Positions 41,276-52,796 of a stretch of DNA of 64,000 bases are shown one piece after another. This DNA is from Toxoplasma gondii ME49 (Eukaryota > Apicomplexa > Conoidasida > Eucoccidiorida > Sarcocystidae). How positions within the stretch are numbered: position 1 is the first letter of the stretch; each line of letters begins with the position of its first letter. Both the position numbers and the translations under genes were made by a program. Location of the stretch: positions 124,001 through 188,000 of the forward strand of contig NC_031467.1 in assembly GCF_000006565.2 (NCBI RefSeq), given 5' to 3'. A model generated the notes under the pieces. That model made no database searches. It was not told the DNA's origin and saw nothing but the letters and a program-made list of their open reading frames with translations.

Positions 41276-42298
41276 CTGCCGGCTTCTGCTGCTCTTCGAG
41301 TCTCTTTTTTCTCTCTTCTCTGCCCGATTTTCTTCTTCTCTCTTCCTTGATCTTCTGCCTTCTTCTTCTCCTCCTCCACCGTTTCGACTTGCTGTCTTCC
41401 AGGCTCCTGCGTAACAAGCGAAGGTCGAGGAGACGAAGCTCTCGACTTCTTCCTCGACAGAAATCCTGCGGCACAGGCAGTCTCTGCACAACCTCTCCTT
41501 TTTGCCTGTCTGCAGTGGCGGTGAAACAGAGGTGACAGAGATTGGAAGAACTCGCCCACGGTCTTGAAGCTGCTGTCGTCGTCTCCCCCTCCTCTTTTTC
41601 TCTCCTCTCTTTTTCTTTTCTCACTGTTTTAGCTCTCTTCCAGGGAAGGGAATGAAGCTGTTTCGTCTTTCCTCCTCAGTTTGCTTCTCTTTTCAACCAA
41701 TAGATTTCCGATGTCTGCTTCGTGCAGCTGCGTTCTTCAGTCTCTTTCTAGTTCCTTCTTCTTCGCCTTGTCTCTCTCCGCTCCGCCTGCTATCCCATTA
41801 CTTCGTGACTTCTCTTCTCTCTCCGTTTTCTATAATTTCTTCGTGTTTCCCCAAGTTCATTCACATTTACTTCTGCATGCATGTATGTGCTTCTAGCTAG
41901 GTCGAGACGTGGAGGGCTTTCACTTTGTCTCCTCAGGCTTTTTTTTTCTCTCTCTCCGCCCAGTTTCTTCGACAGCTGAGGAGATTCGAATCCTTCGACA
42001 GGATCCGCCTCCCCTGGTGCTGGAGACTGTCTCCTGCCTCTGTCGAGCCGTTCTCTGCAACCTTGAATCTCTTCGTCCTCTCTGCCTTCCCTTCATCCTT
42101 TCCAGTCTTCTCGGTCTTCTTCTTTGTCTCTCCCTCTCTTCTCTGTTTCTCTCTTCTTCTCTCTTTCTCTCTTCTTCTCCTTCTCTCTCCTCTTTTCGTC
42201 CTTTCTCTCTTCTTTTTCCCCTGCCTTTCCTACCTTTCTGCCGCCGTTCTCTTTCGTCGTCGCCCCGCTGTCTTTTCTTCTTCACTTCTCGCTCTCCA
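41276..42298 (+). promoter_or_regulatory. CT-rich leader upstream of the DHHC start codon
   Basis: About 1 kb is dominated by C and T on the plus strand (TTCTTCTC and TCTCTCTT runs), ending directly at CTCTCCAG/ATGGCG. This looks like the 5' leader and core promoter zone, possibly with an intron ending at the AG just before the start codon. No TATA box is recognisable, which is usual for apicomplexan promoters. Confidence 0.4.
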
Positions 42299-42299
42299 G

Positions 42300-45200
42300 A
42301 TGGCGGTGAACTCGGGCAGCCAACTCGCGTCTCTCTCGGCTCAGCGGGAGTATCATGTCTCGGAACCGCATGCGCGGCCTTTCTCCGAGAGACTCGCAAC
42401 CTGGATGCCTCCTGAGCCCCCGCGCACCGCATCCGACGCCTGCAGTGTCTCGACGCCGGAGCGTTCTTCCTCCAGCAGCGGAGATGCCAGCAGAGACGCG
42501 AGCGAAGACGAGAGCGAAGATGCGAGCGAAGACGAGAGCGAAGACGCGAGCGGAGCCGAGAGAGGCCCAGACTGGAGAGGGCAGACTCCTCTGCGACTTC
42601 ACAGACACAGGACGCGGCAGATGTCTACGCAGCGGCGTCCGCGTCACTCTGGGCGCTACTGTGCGCCTGTCGCTGTGATGGTCGTGAGATGTCTCGTCTT
42701 GGGACTGCTGATGTCGGCAAGTCCTCAACTGTGCATTTTCGCGAATCCCAGCTTCGAGTCCGTTTTTCTCTGGAGCCTCGTCCTCCTCACCGTCGCCGCC
42801 TACCTTCTCACCGCCCTCGGAGATCCGTACGCGAGTTCAGACAAGCTCACAGAAACAGTTCCCCTCTCGACCGTGTGGACGGATCGAGTCCACGCGCCTG
42901 TTCAGCACTCAGGCTGTCGCGTAGAAATCCACGGGCGCAATAGCTGTTGATCTACATCGAGATATGTAGAGATGTAGAGAGAAGTATAGAGATATATGTA
43001 GGTAGAGCTCTTTGTAGGTGTATAGATATAGATGCACATATCGATGTAGAGACGTCCACTTGTATACATGAGTGGATCGCTACCTGTACCTTAATGTAGG
43101 CAGATGTCGAGCGGCCGATACAGACTACAGACTGATCGATTTCTCGGGGATGCTGAGGTAGATGCATCTGCACGCGCCATCCGCGTCTGTTCGTTTCTGT
43201 CTGTCTCTTCATCACCTTCATCTGAGTATTTCTCCAGCTTTTCTCCTGTGTTTTTCGTCTGCCATGTTGCCTGCCCAGGGGCTACTTGAAGTACTGTCCA
43301 TCTGTGCTTCTTGCGCCGGAGGAAGAGGAACTAACTTGTCTGGGAGAGACGCGCGTCTGCGTCCTCGCTGCGGGGAAGACGCATGCAGCGAGCAGCGCGG
43401 CCAGTTTGCGCGTTTCTGCGCGTTCGAGCCCTCGGAGCGCTCTCCCGCGAAGGGACGCGGAAGAAGACTCTGAGTCTCTGCTGCACTCGCAAGCCAAGGA
43501 GACCGCCCACCTGGAGGACTCTGGCCACCGCGACGGCTCGGCAACGGCCCTCGTCTCGCGTAGTCACAGGAAGACAGCGGCTTCGCTGCCTGGCTCCCCA
43601 GGCACCTGGAGCGGCAAACGGTGTGGGGTCCGAAGAGACAGTCGAAGAGTTCTCGGGAAGAGGCCTCGAGTGTCTCGACACAGTCCGCCGGACGCGGAGA
43701 GAAGATCGTTCGAACGGCGCACGAGGGCGAAGCCGCCGTTCTTCGCGCGAAGAAGGGAGAACTGGTCTCGCCTTCGTAGTTCAGCGTCCTCGGACTCTGC
43801 GGCGTCGGAGACCGCGCCTCGATGGCAGAAACAGGTGAAGGACTCTTGCTCTTCTTCAGGGGAGTCGCGCGGAGACTCGGAGTTCGAGGATCTCTTCTTT
43901 GGCGACGAAGAACGCGGCGAGGGTGCTTTGGGTGTCTCTGCAACTCGAGACGCGGCCGCGCATGCAAACCTTCCGCTGTACTTGAGGAACTCGGTGGACG
44001 CTGCCGGTCCAGGAGAGGGAAGGGGAGATCTGTGGGGGACGCCTGGGCGGAGAGACGCGTTTCGATCGTCCTCGAAAGACAACCGAGGGGACCTCTGGCA
44101 AGATGAAGAACTAGGTCCGGGGATGCGAGCGACGTTTCAGTCGCTGCCTGCCCTTGAAGCGCCTTTCCCGACCTCCGACGCGAGTGAAGGAGACTTAGAG
44201 AAAGGCGCAGATTCATGGCAGAACACAGAAACAGACAACGCTTTTCTGCACATGCAAATCGCGCGGCCAGACCCCCAGAGCCCTCCCGACGGCGGCCTCT
44301 CCTCTTCTCCACACTCGCGTCTCCCCTCCTTCGCCGCGCTTTCCTCGCCTCTCTCTTTTTCTCTTGCTGCTACTGCGTCTTCGATGCAGACTGGACCATG
44401 CTCCGTTTCCTCTTCGAGCCACGGAGCCGCGGCTGGAAGAGACGCATGGGTCGAGAAGTCGAGGGCGCGAGAAACAGACGACGAGGAGAGGAGACAAAAA
44501 GGCGAACAGAGAGACGAGAGAGAACAAGCAGTCGAGGGACTGTACGTCCTTGAAGATTCTCTGTCGAGGCGCTCAAGGCCTTCGAGGGAGACTGCAGGAA
44601 GGGACAGAAGCTTCCTCACTCAACCTAGTTTTTCTCTGTCATCTCCCCAGTTGCTCACTCTCCCTTCCGATGATGGGAGCTTCATATCCATGGAAGTGTG
44701 TCGATCTCACGCTTCTCCTCACTCTCCTCGTTCACCTTCGCCTACGTCTTCTCGTCGTTCTTCTTCTCGCTCTTCTTCCCTTTCTTCGCGTTCTTCTTCG
44801 TCACCCTCTTCTCCCCGTTTCCGGTATTCCGCGTCTCGGCGTAGAGAGAGAGGGGACCTCTCTGCCTGGCCTCGGTCGGCGTTTCTCCCTGCGGGCTCGG
44901 CCGCCGCGCGGCAGGAGCGAGGCTGTGTCTCGCTGCCTCTCTCGGAGATCTACGCGAGCTGCAATCAGGTCTTCCACTTCGACAGCGCTGGGGAGCCTCT
45001 CGGATTCGCGCCGCTGCCCCTGGCCCTCGGCCATCGCAGAGCCTTTGAGAAACGCGCTGCAGGAAAGCCAGGGAGAAGAACAGAAAGGAGAAAAAAGGAG
45101 AGAAGAGGAGGGCGAGGAAGAGGCGAAAGCATGAGAGAGGAACACAGTTTGGGAGGACAAGGACCAGATGCAGATTTCGAGTTTTCTGAGCGACAGACTG

Positions 45201-48200
45201 AGTGCGGCGACAGAGAAGCCGCGTTGTCGGAGTCCGCGGCTGCGGTGCATTCGCTGGGAAGCGGAGACAGCGAAGGCAAAGACAGTTCGATGAGAAGCGA
45301 AAATTCGCTGGAGAAGAACATCGACCTGCTGACCCACGAAAGGATCCCTCTCGACGGCGAAGCGCCGAGCAGACACGCGCATATCCACCCAGGCGCAGAG
45401 TCGCCGAGAGCGAAGGAAGAGCAGACAGAGAGGGAACGACAGCGAGAAGAAGGAATGCGGATGCGCGAGAGGACAACAGCGGGGGGCGAGGCTAGGGATG
45501 TGAGAGAAGTGACAGTCGCTGCGTTGCAGCCAAGAGAAGGCAGCGAAGGAGAAGGCGCGATGCGTTTCGAGAGACGCGTGGAGAGAAACGCCCTTGAAAG
45601 CGAATCTGAGGAGAAGGCCGCTCACCTGAGGCGCCTCGCCACCCCAGCTGAGGGTGGCGCAGATCGCGGAATGGCGCAGGAGGTCTGTCGAGACTCGCGT
45701 GAGGGGAGACAGCAAGAGGATCTGAGGAGAAGCGAGGCGTCCGACAGAGCGAAGCAGCTCCATGGGCCGCCTTCTCCGCCCCACAACGCAGTCCCTGCTG
45801 TCCCTGCGGAGGAGACACAGAGACAGAGACAAGTTGCGTGGAGAGAGAGTGGGGAGTCGCGAGAAGGCAGCCGAGAAGAAGCGTGGAGAGACGGAAGCAG
45901 GAGACTCGCAAGTCGAGGCAAGAGAGGAGTGCAGCTGGAAAGAGACATCTTCTCGGTCTCCAAAAATCAAATGTACCAAGCCTCCGTCAAGCTGCGCTAC
46001 TGCGAAATCTGCGCCATGTTCCAGGTAGACGCGAGAGGCCACTGCGAAAACGTATCTCACACGAGGAAACAGATCCTTTGAGGAGGCCTGCAGAAAGCTC
46101 CGCAGCGGCTTTTCCATGTGTTGTGCTACGCCTCTCTAAAAAATCCAAAATGCCCGCGCATGGACATGTAAACATGCATGCCTGAAAATGTCGCGGCGCT
46201 TACAACGGAAAACCAAGCGCTGGGAAGCAACATGCCATGCATCGACCCCTGGGGATACGTAGAGAGACTCCTGACATCCTTCAAGCTACGCTTCGTGCTC
46301 GTTTAGAGCTGCTGTAAAACAGCAACAGCTACAGACAAACCTATATATATATATATATGTATGTATGTGTATGCAAATACATGCATATATAATGCAAATA
46401 TAGATTTATATAAATTGAAAGTTATATCTGTGTAGCCACATATGTGCGGACGCGCATATGCTTGTAAGATATATAGAGGTGGATAAATTCATTTCCGTGC
46501 ATGCGTGGTTTAGATGCGCGTCAGGTAGGAGCTCGGTGAGAACGCACAACGCTTCGCGGTCATCGCGCCGGGTGAAGCAAGCGACTCCCTTGCAGAGGCA
46601 ACAGTCGAGTTCTCGGGACCTTTCGGCAGAAATAAAGACAAAGAGTGGGCGAAAAATGAAGAAAGAAAGACGTTTCTGAATTTGCCGCGCCCTTCTCGAG
46701 GAACGTTCTGCAGAGAAGCGCTGTGCCTCCAGGCTTCTTTCTCTCGCGCGGCGCTTCGCTGTCTGGACCCGGTTCTTTCAACGCGTCTCTCACTTTCGAG
46801 ACTCCACCATTGCATGCAGATGTTGGGGGGTCTGCTGCTTTGTCTCTCTTCTTGTCTTCTCTGCAGCCTCTGAGGACGAAGCACTGCGGCCACTGCGGCA
46901 GATGCACGCGTACCCACGACCATCACTGCCCCTGGATTGGTAGGAGACAAGACTCTTTGTCTCTTTCTTGTTCTCTATCCTCTTCTCTCTCTGGCGTTCC
47001 CTCTCTTGTTCTCTCTCATGTTCTCGCTCTCTTGCTCTTTCTCTTGTTCTCTCTCATGTTCTCGCTCTCTTGCTCTTTCTCTTGTTCTCTCTCATGTTCT
47101 CGCTCTCTTGCTCTTTCTCTTGTTCTCTCTCATGTTCTCGCTCTCTTGCTCTTTCTCTTGTTCTCTCTCATGTTCTCGCTCTCTTGCTCTTTCTCTTGTT
47201 CTCTCTCATGTTCTCGCTCTCTTGCTCTTTCTCTTGTTCTCGCTCTCTTGCTCTTTCTCTTGTTCTCTCTCTTCTTCTCTCTCTTGTTCTCTCTCGTTTT
47301 CTGTCTTCCGTTGGGTCTTGTCGCGTTCGTTCGCGAGGCTTCTTCTTCTCGCTTCTTTGGATACCTCGGTTTTCTTCTCTGCTTCCTGCCCCGTGGTTCA
47401 GTCCTCGGCTGACGTCTTTGCCAGCCGAGGGAGATCAAGGCTTTGTGTCGCAGAAAGGCGACTGCGCGCAGTTGGAGAGATCGGCTTCTTTTTTCGCTTT
47501 TTTTCAGGCACCTGCGTCGCGGAAGAGAACCGCGTGTACTTTTACTGGTTTCTCTTCCTGCAAGCGCTCGAGCTCCTCGCTGTGGCTGTTCTTTACATCC
47601 GCGCTCTCGTCTGGCAGTCGGAGGCTGAGATTCAAAAGTAAGGAAGTTGAAGAGCGACTTTTTGTCGAGAGTGAGCCTGAAAAGAAGGCGAATCGAGAGC
47701 TCTCTGAGCGCGGGGGAACCAAGCGTGTGGAAGATCCACAGAGATTCTCCGAAGCGCGGAGAAAAGGATGCACAGAAACGTCCGCGAAGTTCTGGATCGG
47801 GAAGCACGGAGGGGTCGTTTCCTTCGTCGTCTCCGCGCTCTTTTGCGACTTCTCGAAACGCGCTGGTTTTTTAGTCCACACCAGTGAGCGTGGCTTGTCT
47901 GTCTCCCGCTTTTTTCAGTCCGTTCTACTTCGTCGCCCTCTTCCTCACGCTGATGTTCTGCCTCTTCCTCGCGTGTATGGTGACTTGCCTCTTCTCCTAC
48001 CATACCTACCTCATGCTCTCCAACTTAACGACCTGGGAGTCCATGGCATGGCATAGAATCTCCTACTTGAAGGTGAGAAACGGCGACGAAGGTGACAGAA
48101 ACGAACGCAGTTCCTGCAGAAAAAGAGACTGAAACAAGCTCTTGAAATACACATTAATACATGCATATATGCACATATATATATATATATATATATATAC

Positions 48201-48413
48201 GTACATATATATGTATATTTATGTACATATATCGATATAGATATATGGTCCTCCTCCACGGTTTGATGCATGCCGAGATAGGTATGGATGAATCGGTACT
48301 TGCTTAGACAGAAACCAACATTTGCCTTCTTGCATGTATGTATTTATGAGGTGTGGCGCATGTTGTTTCTCTGTATTCGTGTATATGCATGTCTTTATAT
48401 ATATATATTTATT

Positions 48414-48450
<37 letters not shown>

Positions 48451-50345
48451 GCATATATACAGGAGTATATATGGGTGTAGATGCGTATGTGTGTGCACAT
48501 GACTAAAGAGGTTCAGATCGGTGCGTCGAGGTATTTGCGTTTAGCGGGGTGTTGATTGCGACCGGCAGTGTTGTTCATTTCCAGAGAGGCGACTCCTTCC
48601 TGCGATTTTTCGTAAACTGCGTCTGACGGGGTTCTCTGTCCGTCTCGTTTCTTCCGGGGACGTGAGAAAAAAAAGGGCCCTTCCCCGGTAGGCTCTCTCC
48701 GCGCCGCCGCTCCTGTCTGGAGGCCAAAAGGCGTTCGTGGAGAGTGGGGGGATCTTTTCTCGGCCTCCGTTTGGCTCTGTTGATCGTCTTGTTCAGTCTT
48801 GGTTCCGTTTTCTCGGTTCGTGGCTGCTTTTCCTCACTTCCTTCTTCTCGCTTCTTCTCTCGTCGGTGCGATGTTCTTCCCATCGTCTCGCGTAGCTGCT
48901 CTCTCCGTTTCTTCGTTACCTCACATCTGTGTTCTTCCTGTGCGCGCCTCGTTCTCTCCTCTCGTCGCGCGGCCTCGCCCTGGCGGTTCAGGATCTGCCT
49001 GAGGCGAAGGGATCGCCGTTCAATCGCGGCGTGTTAGTCAACATTTGCATCTACTGCTTCCCGCCGTCGTGCTGCGGCAGCTGGCGACCTCTTTTGCGAC
49101 CTCTCTCGCGGTTCCTCTGCTCTCTCGCGTCGCTCCTCCACACCCTCTCGCCTTGTCTCCGACGCTTCCGGCGACCGGCCTGGAGCTCGAGCGCGCGAGC
49201 GACCGGAGACTCGCTCGCCGGAAGCGCCGTTCCTGCCCGGGGCCTCGCCGGCTTCCCCTACGGACCATGCGGCGAAATCTGGTGGGAACCCGGTGAGTCT
49301 GCTGTCCGCTTCGGCTGTACGTACAGAGAGAGGAGAAGAGAGGAGAAGAGAGGAAGAAAGAGCGAGAAAGGGAGAGGAGAGGAAGAAAGAGCGAGAAAGG
49401 GAGGGGAGAGGAAGAAAGAGCGAGAAAGGGAGAGGAGAGGAAGAAAGAGCGAGAAAGGGAGAGGAGAGTAAGAAAGAGCGAGAAAGGGAGGGGAGAGGAA
49501 GAAAGAGAAATAAAGAGAGAGAGAGTGAGGGATGACACAGAAGCGACAGTAGAGCGGTGAGTGAGTCGTATTCGGAGCATCGGTTAAGTAAGCGTCTATC
49601 TGTCGCGCTCTCTACTTTCTGTGTCTCTCGGTCTGTCTCGATCTTCCGACGTTTACGTCGCTGCGCTCCACTTGTGTCTGCTTTATTGCGGCAGCAGAGC
49701 GCAGTGAAGATGGTAATTTCTGTGGACGCAGAACCGAGTGAATACCCCTCACTCAAGTGCCAAAGATAATCGCGAACAGACCAGCGGCAAACAAGATGTT
49801 GCACCCGCGTTTGTTCGCACTTGTACGTTTCTCGAGCTGTCTTGAATCTTCGTGGACTTCTCTCAAGATTCGCAGCCGGTTCGCTATAAACATATATGCA
49901 TATCTCCCCGCAACTGCATAAAGATAATGCGCGCGTGCTTGTATAACCTGAGTCGTTGTTTTCTAGTCTTCGTCGAGTGACGCGTTCTGATTCGAGTGGA
50001 ACGACGCCCCGCCGGAGTCGACCAAGAAGCCGCCACCGTGTTCGCGGGGCTTCCGTGTCTGGGAGTGGAGGAATTCTTGCAGGGAAATCCAAAGACTCGC
50101 GTAGAACCTCGACGGGAAAAAAAGCCGGAAACCGGACGTTTTGGGGTGTCTGTACACCCTAGACCCCAGAGTCTTCGTTTCGCCTTCTTGGCGGTGCATG
50201 CACGCCTCCTCAACAAGCCAGAGACTGGAAGAGTTTCTCTCTCTACTTGGTGGCTTTCCCTTTGTTTCCTTTTCTCCCTTTTTCTCTCGCAGGCCCTGCC
50301 CCAGTTCCGACGGCTCTCGACCGGGTCTGCTGTCACTCCCTCTAG
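42300..50345 (+). CDS. DHHC palmitoyltransferase with a large internal insertion (7 exons, 1327 aa)
   Basis: It transfers palmitate to cysteines of membrane-associated proteins. Exons: 42300-42826, 43279-46024, 46867-46939, 47508-47637, 47919-48072, 48992-49292 and 50293-50345; all GT-AG with consistent phase. Order: Ser/Asp/Glu-rich N terminus with a DASEDESE repeat (about 64-84); helices at about 121-141 and 154-173; the family DPG motif (175-177, across a junction) then YLKYCPS; about 900 low-complexity Ser/Arg/Glu residues; the cysteine-rich domain RYCEICAMFQ/PLRTKHCGHC; HDHHCPWIG with catalytic C1112; TCVAEENRVYF; two more helices; LTTWE (TTxE, 1196-1199); and NRGVLVN (PaCCT-like). Every zinc-ligand Cys and His of the family consensus is present. 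It ends in CCHSL. ATG 42300 is the first good start (CAGATGG); the frame is open further upstream. Usual DHHC enzymes are 300-700 residues. Confidence 0.93.
46081..46457. repeat. DHHC intron 2 part with TA/TG microsatellite
   Basis: In the intron between the exons ending at 46024 and starting at 46867, bases from about 46341 to 46440 are TATATA with TGTATG and TGCAAATA interruptions. The intron also continues the previous reading frame briefly to a TGA at 46079-46081, so retention would truncate the enzyme before its catalytic core. Confidence 0.6.
47005..47290. repeat. 38-bp CT-rich tandem repeat in a DHHC intron
   Basis: CATG recurs exactly every 38 bases at 47017, 47055, 47093, 47131, 47169 and 47207, within units built from TTGTTCTCTCTCATG and TTCTCGCTCTCTTGC. 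The array decays into TTGTTCTCTCTC to about 47290. It lies in the intron between the DHHC exon (46867-46939) and the next at 47508. Confidence 0.92.
48168..48460. repeat. Two TA microsatellites in a DHHC intron
   Basis: TATATA runs at about 48170-48245 and 48397-48455 lie in the intron between exons 47919-48072 and 48992-49292. Confidence 0.8.
49336..49510. repeat. 29-bp purine tandem repeat in the last DHHC intron
   Basis: The unit GGAAGAAAGAGCGAGAAAGG with GAGAGGAGA linkers repeats with a 29-bp period (GCGAG at 49362, 49391, 49420, 49449, 49478), starting just after the donor at 49293. The plus strand is almost pure A/G. Confidence 0.9.
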
Positions 50346-51456
50346 GAGGCTCTCCTCGCTCGCGTTTCTGCCGGAGGAGGGAGTTCTTCGTAGATACACT
50401 TTGAAAAAGTGAAACGCTACAGTTCGTTCTAAGAAGTCTTTTGAATTTCGGCTGAACAGAGAAGGGGACCTCACAAGTGCCTTCGAGACTCTTGTGAATC
50501 AGATCCCGGTGCCTTCGGCCTCTTTCTGGAAGCTCGTCGTCCTCGTAGAGACACGAGAGCACTTGTCTCCAGAGTCACACAAACGCAAACGAAAGCTTTC
50601 TTCAGGGATTGGCTGTTCGCGGCCGGCGAAGGACCTTGCTGCCGGCCTCGAGTCTAAATACCTCGGGACCGGCGATGCGGTCGAGGCCTCGAGAGGCATG
50701 AGAATCGACAGACTGCATGCGCGTGCAGTCCCGGTCTCCTCGTGTCTCCGGCTCTCTTCAGCACGAGGGAAGGAGAAACGAGAAACTCTGTTTTGGTTGG
50801 ATGCGCGGAAGACGTTTCTGCACCTTCGTCTTCAGAGAAAAAAAAAGCGAAGCGCGAGGCAAACGAAATCCAAGTGCATTTTCAAGGATCCGCTCTGTCG
50901 CTGGAAAGAGAGAAAAACGAGGCTTCCCCCGCTGGGCGCCTTTCGGGTGTGTGTACAGCTGAAAAAACCTCCGGGGTCGAGGGCGTACGCAATTATAGAC
51001 TTTGAATTTGTTCACCTCCGTTTCTTTTCCTTCTCCCCTGCGCTCCTGCCAGGGACTTTTCCTTTTCTGCCGTGAGCCGAGTTTCTTGTTTCTCGACGTT
51101 CAGTTCTTCGTCGGCGACGACTTTACGCGCCCTTCAAGATCTGAAAACTTGTAGTCTGTGTGGAGCTCCCGGGTGTCTAGACACCTCGCACTGAGGCCCG
51201 TGGCCCAGGGTGTGCGGCGCGTCGCGCCAAGGAAAGAAGATCAAACTGACATTTTTCAGAAGCGAAAAAGCCGGAAAGTCAGTTGAACTGCGTGCACTCG
51301 AGTGCATGCAGCTGAGAGAAAGCAGAGAACGCAGAGCTTAAACCCCCTTCTTCGTCATGGAGGCATCAGGGCCGCCAGCGGCACAGCAGATACAAACAAG
51401 GCTGTATAAACACCCAGAAGCACGCCTGTGTAAATGAAATGGATATACATGCATAT

Positions 51457-51502
<46 letters not shown>

Positions 51503-52796
51503 AATATATGTATATATACACAAACATATATATATATATATATAGACATACATGAATACAAATATGCAAATATATCTGAAAGTCTGTATAAATATATAGA
51601 CATGAATCAATCCAGATAGTTCAATACATGTATTTATCCATGTTCTCGCACGGGGCTGTTCAAAAAGAGACAGGAACGCGAAACGAAGAGGAAGGGTGAA
51701 CTCTTCTTTTTCACTTTGGCTACACCGGCACTCCTTGTTCAGAACAAAAGATGAGTCTTCTTTCTCGAGAAATGAACTTGCTTTCCGCCCACGAAAATCC
51801 TCGTCCGTGGGAAGGGAAACAGCCACTCGTACAGATAAAAAAAGTATAAGCTTAAACACGCATATGTATACACAAATATATAATATATATATTTATATTT
51901 ATATATTTATATTTATACTTATATTTATATATATTTATATTTATGTATATTTATATTTAAATACACAGATGCCAGAATACCTACGAATGCACCAAGGCAC
52001 ATGCATGCGCAGGAGCGTAACCGTCGAGGTACAGAGGCGCGAGTACAGAGGCGCCTGTGTCAGGACATTTGTGCATTGCTCTTCTTTGTCGGTCTCTCTG
52101 CCTTTCTCTCTGTCGCTGCAAGAGGCCGTAAAATCCGTCGTGTGTTCACAGAGAAGCAAGTTCGCATGGTTCTGAGTTGCAGAAGAACTCCGGGAAGTCC
52201 GCCGAGTCGCCCGCGCGACAGTTACAACGCCGCATTCCATGTGGCTGGCCGGTCTGCTGCTCTGAAGAGGCCATCCACAACAAAGCCATCCTTCACGAAT
52301 TTCCTCAATACTTCGCAGGCTGTTTGTCAAGCTCTTTGCGACGCACCGGACTTCCCAAGCCTCTGTCTACTAAAATTGAAAAGGCCGACGACTTCTCCCC
52401 CACGAATCAATTTCGAGACGCAACGCATCTTGAAAGGAACGCTTTCTCGCAGAAAGCTCTTCAGCGGAAGAGAAAGAGAGGCGTTTCTCCGCACAAGACG
52501 GCCAGACGCAAGCTCAGGTCATCTCAGTGTTCCCCCGTCTGTTCTTATCAGCGACTCTGCCTCCCCATAAAAAATGCAAACTAGACGACGCGAAATCTGC
52601 GACAAACGTCGTGCAGGTGAAAGGTCTTGGAGAACATCCTTCGCCCCCTGAGCCGAGGACGTTTCAGAAAACCGGAGAGGCTCCGAGTTTCCCTGAAAGA
52701 GACTGAATTTCGGATGGCAACAGATCTGCGACTCCACATGAGAAGCAAACGCATTTGACTGTTCAACTCGCCGAATCGTCGACGACTTGCTCGTTC
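50346..52796. other. Convergent intergenic region with TA microsatellites
   Basis: This lies between the 3' ends of the DHHC gene (plus) and the FAM98-like gene (minus). TATATA runs occur at about 51460-51545 and TATATTTATATTT runs at about 51875-51962. A GGTGTCTAGACACC palindrome is at 51172. Frames at 50.5-51.1 kb and 52.0-52.6 kb are open but have no domain and read ambiguously. Confidence 0.5.
51172..51185. repeat. GGTGTCTAGACACC palindrome
   Basis: Fourteen self-complementary bases, flanked by CCCG and TCG. It is the CTAG-centred version of the recurrent dyad, in convergent intergenic DNA. Confidence 0.85.

Larger units (their letters stand above)
36729..42299. other. Region with only candidate exons
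   Basis: No complete gene can be supported between the EMC5-like gene and the DHHC gene. Candidate coding pieces are 37839-38075 (+), 38500-38712 (+) and 37298-37537 (-), described separately where useful. Frames at 40.0-41.4 kb on both strands are Arg/Ser-rich and contradict each other. The last kilobase is CT-rich and probably forms the 5' leader of the DHHC gene. Confidence 0.45.

Noticed and set aside
40665..41414. A 249-codon plus-strand frame before the DHHC gene
   Set aside because: The minus strand is equally open (41624-40857), both are Arg/Ser/Phe-rich shadows of CT-rich DNA, and no motif is seen.
41925..42299. Extending the DHHC protein upstream to 41925
   Set aside because: The upstream part is a translation of the CT-rich leader (Phe/Leu/Ser runs); the ATG at 42300 has good context and starts ordinary coding sequence.
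46979..47412. Leu/Ser/Phe-rich frames over the 38-bp array that look like membrane helices
   Set aside because: They are translations of a CT-rich minisatellite, open in all three frames, and they interrupt a canonical DHHC domain that splices cleanly.
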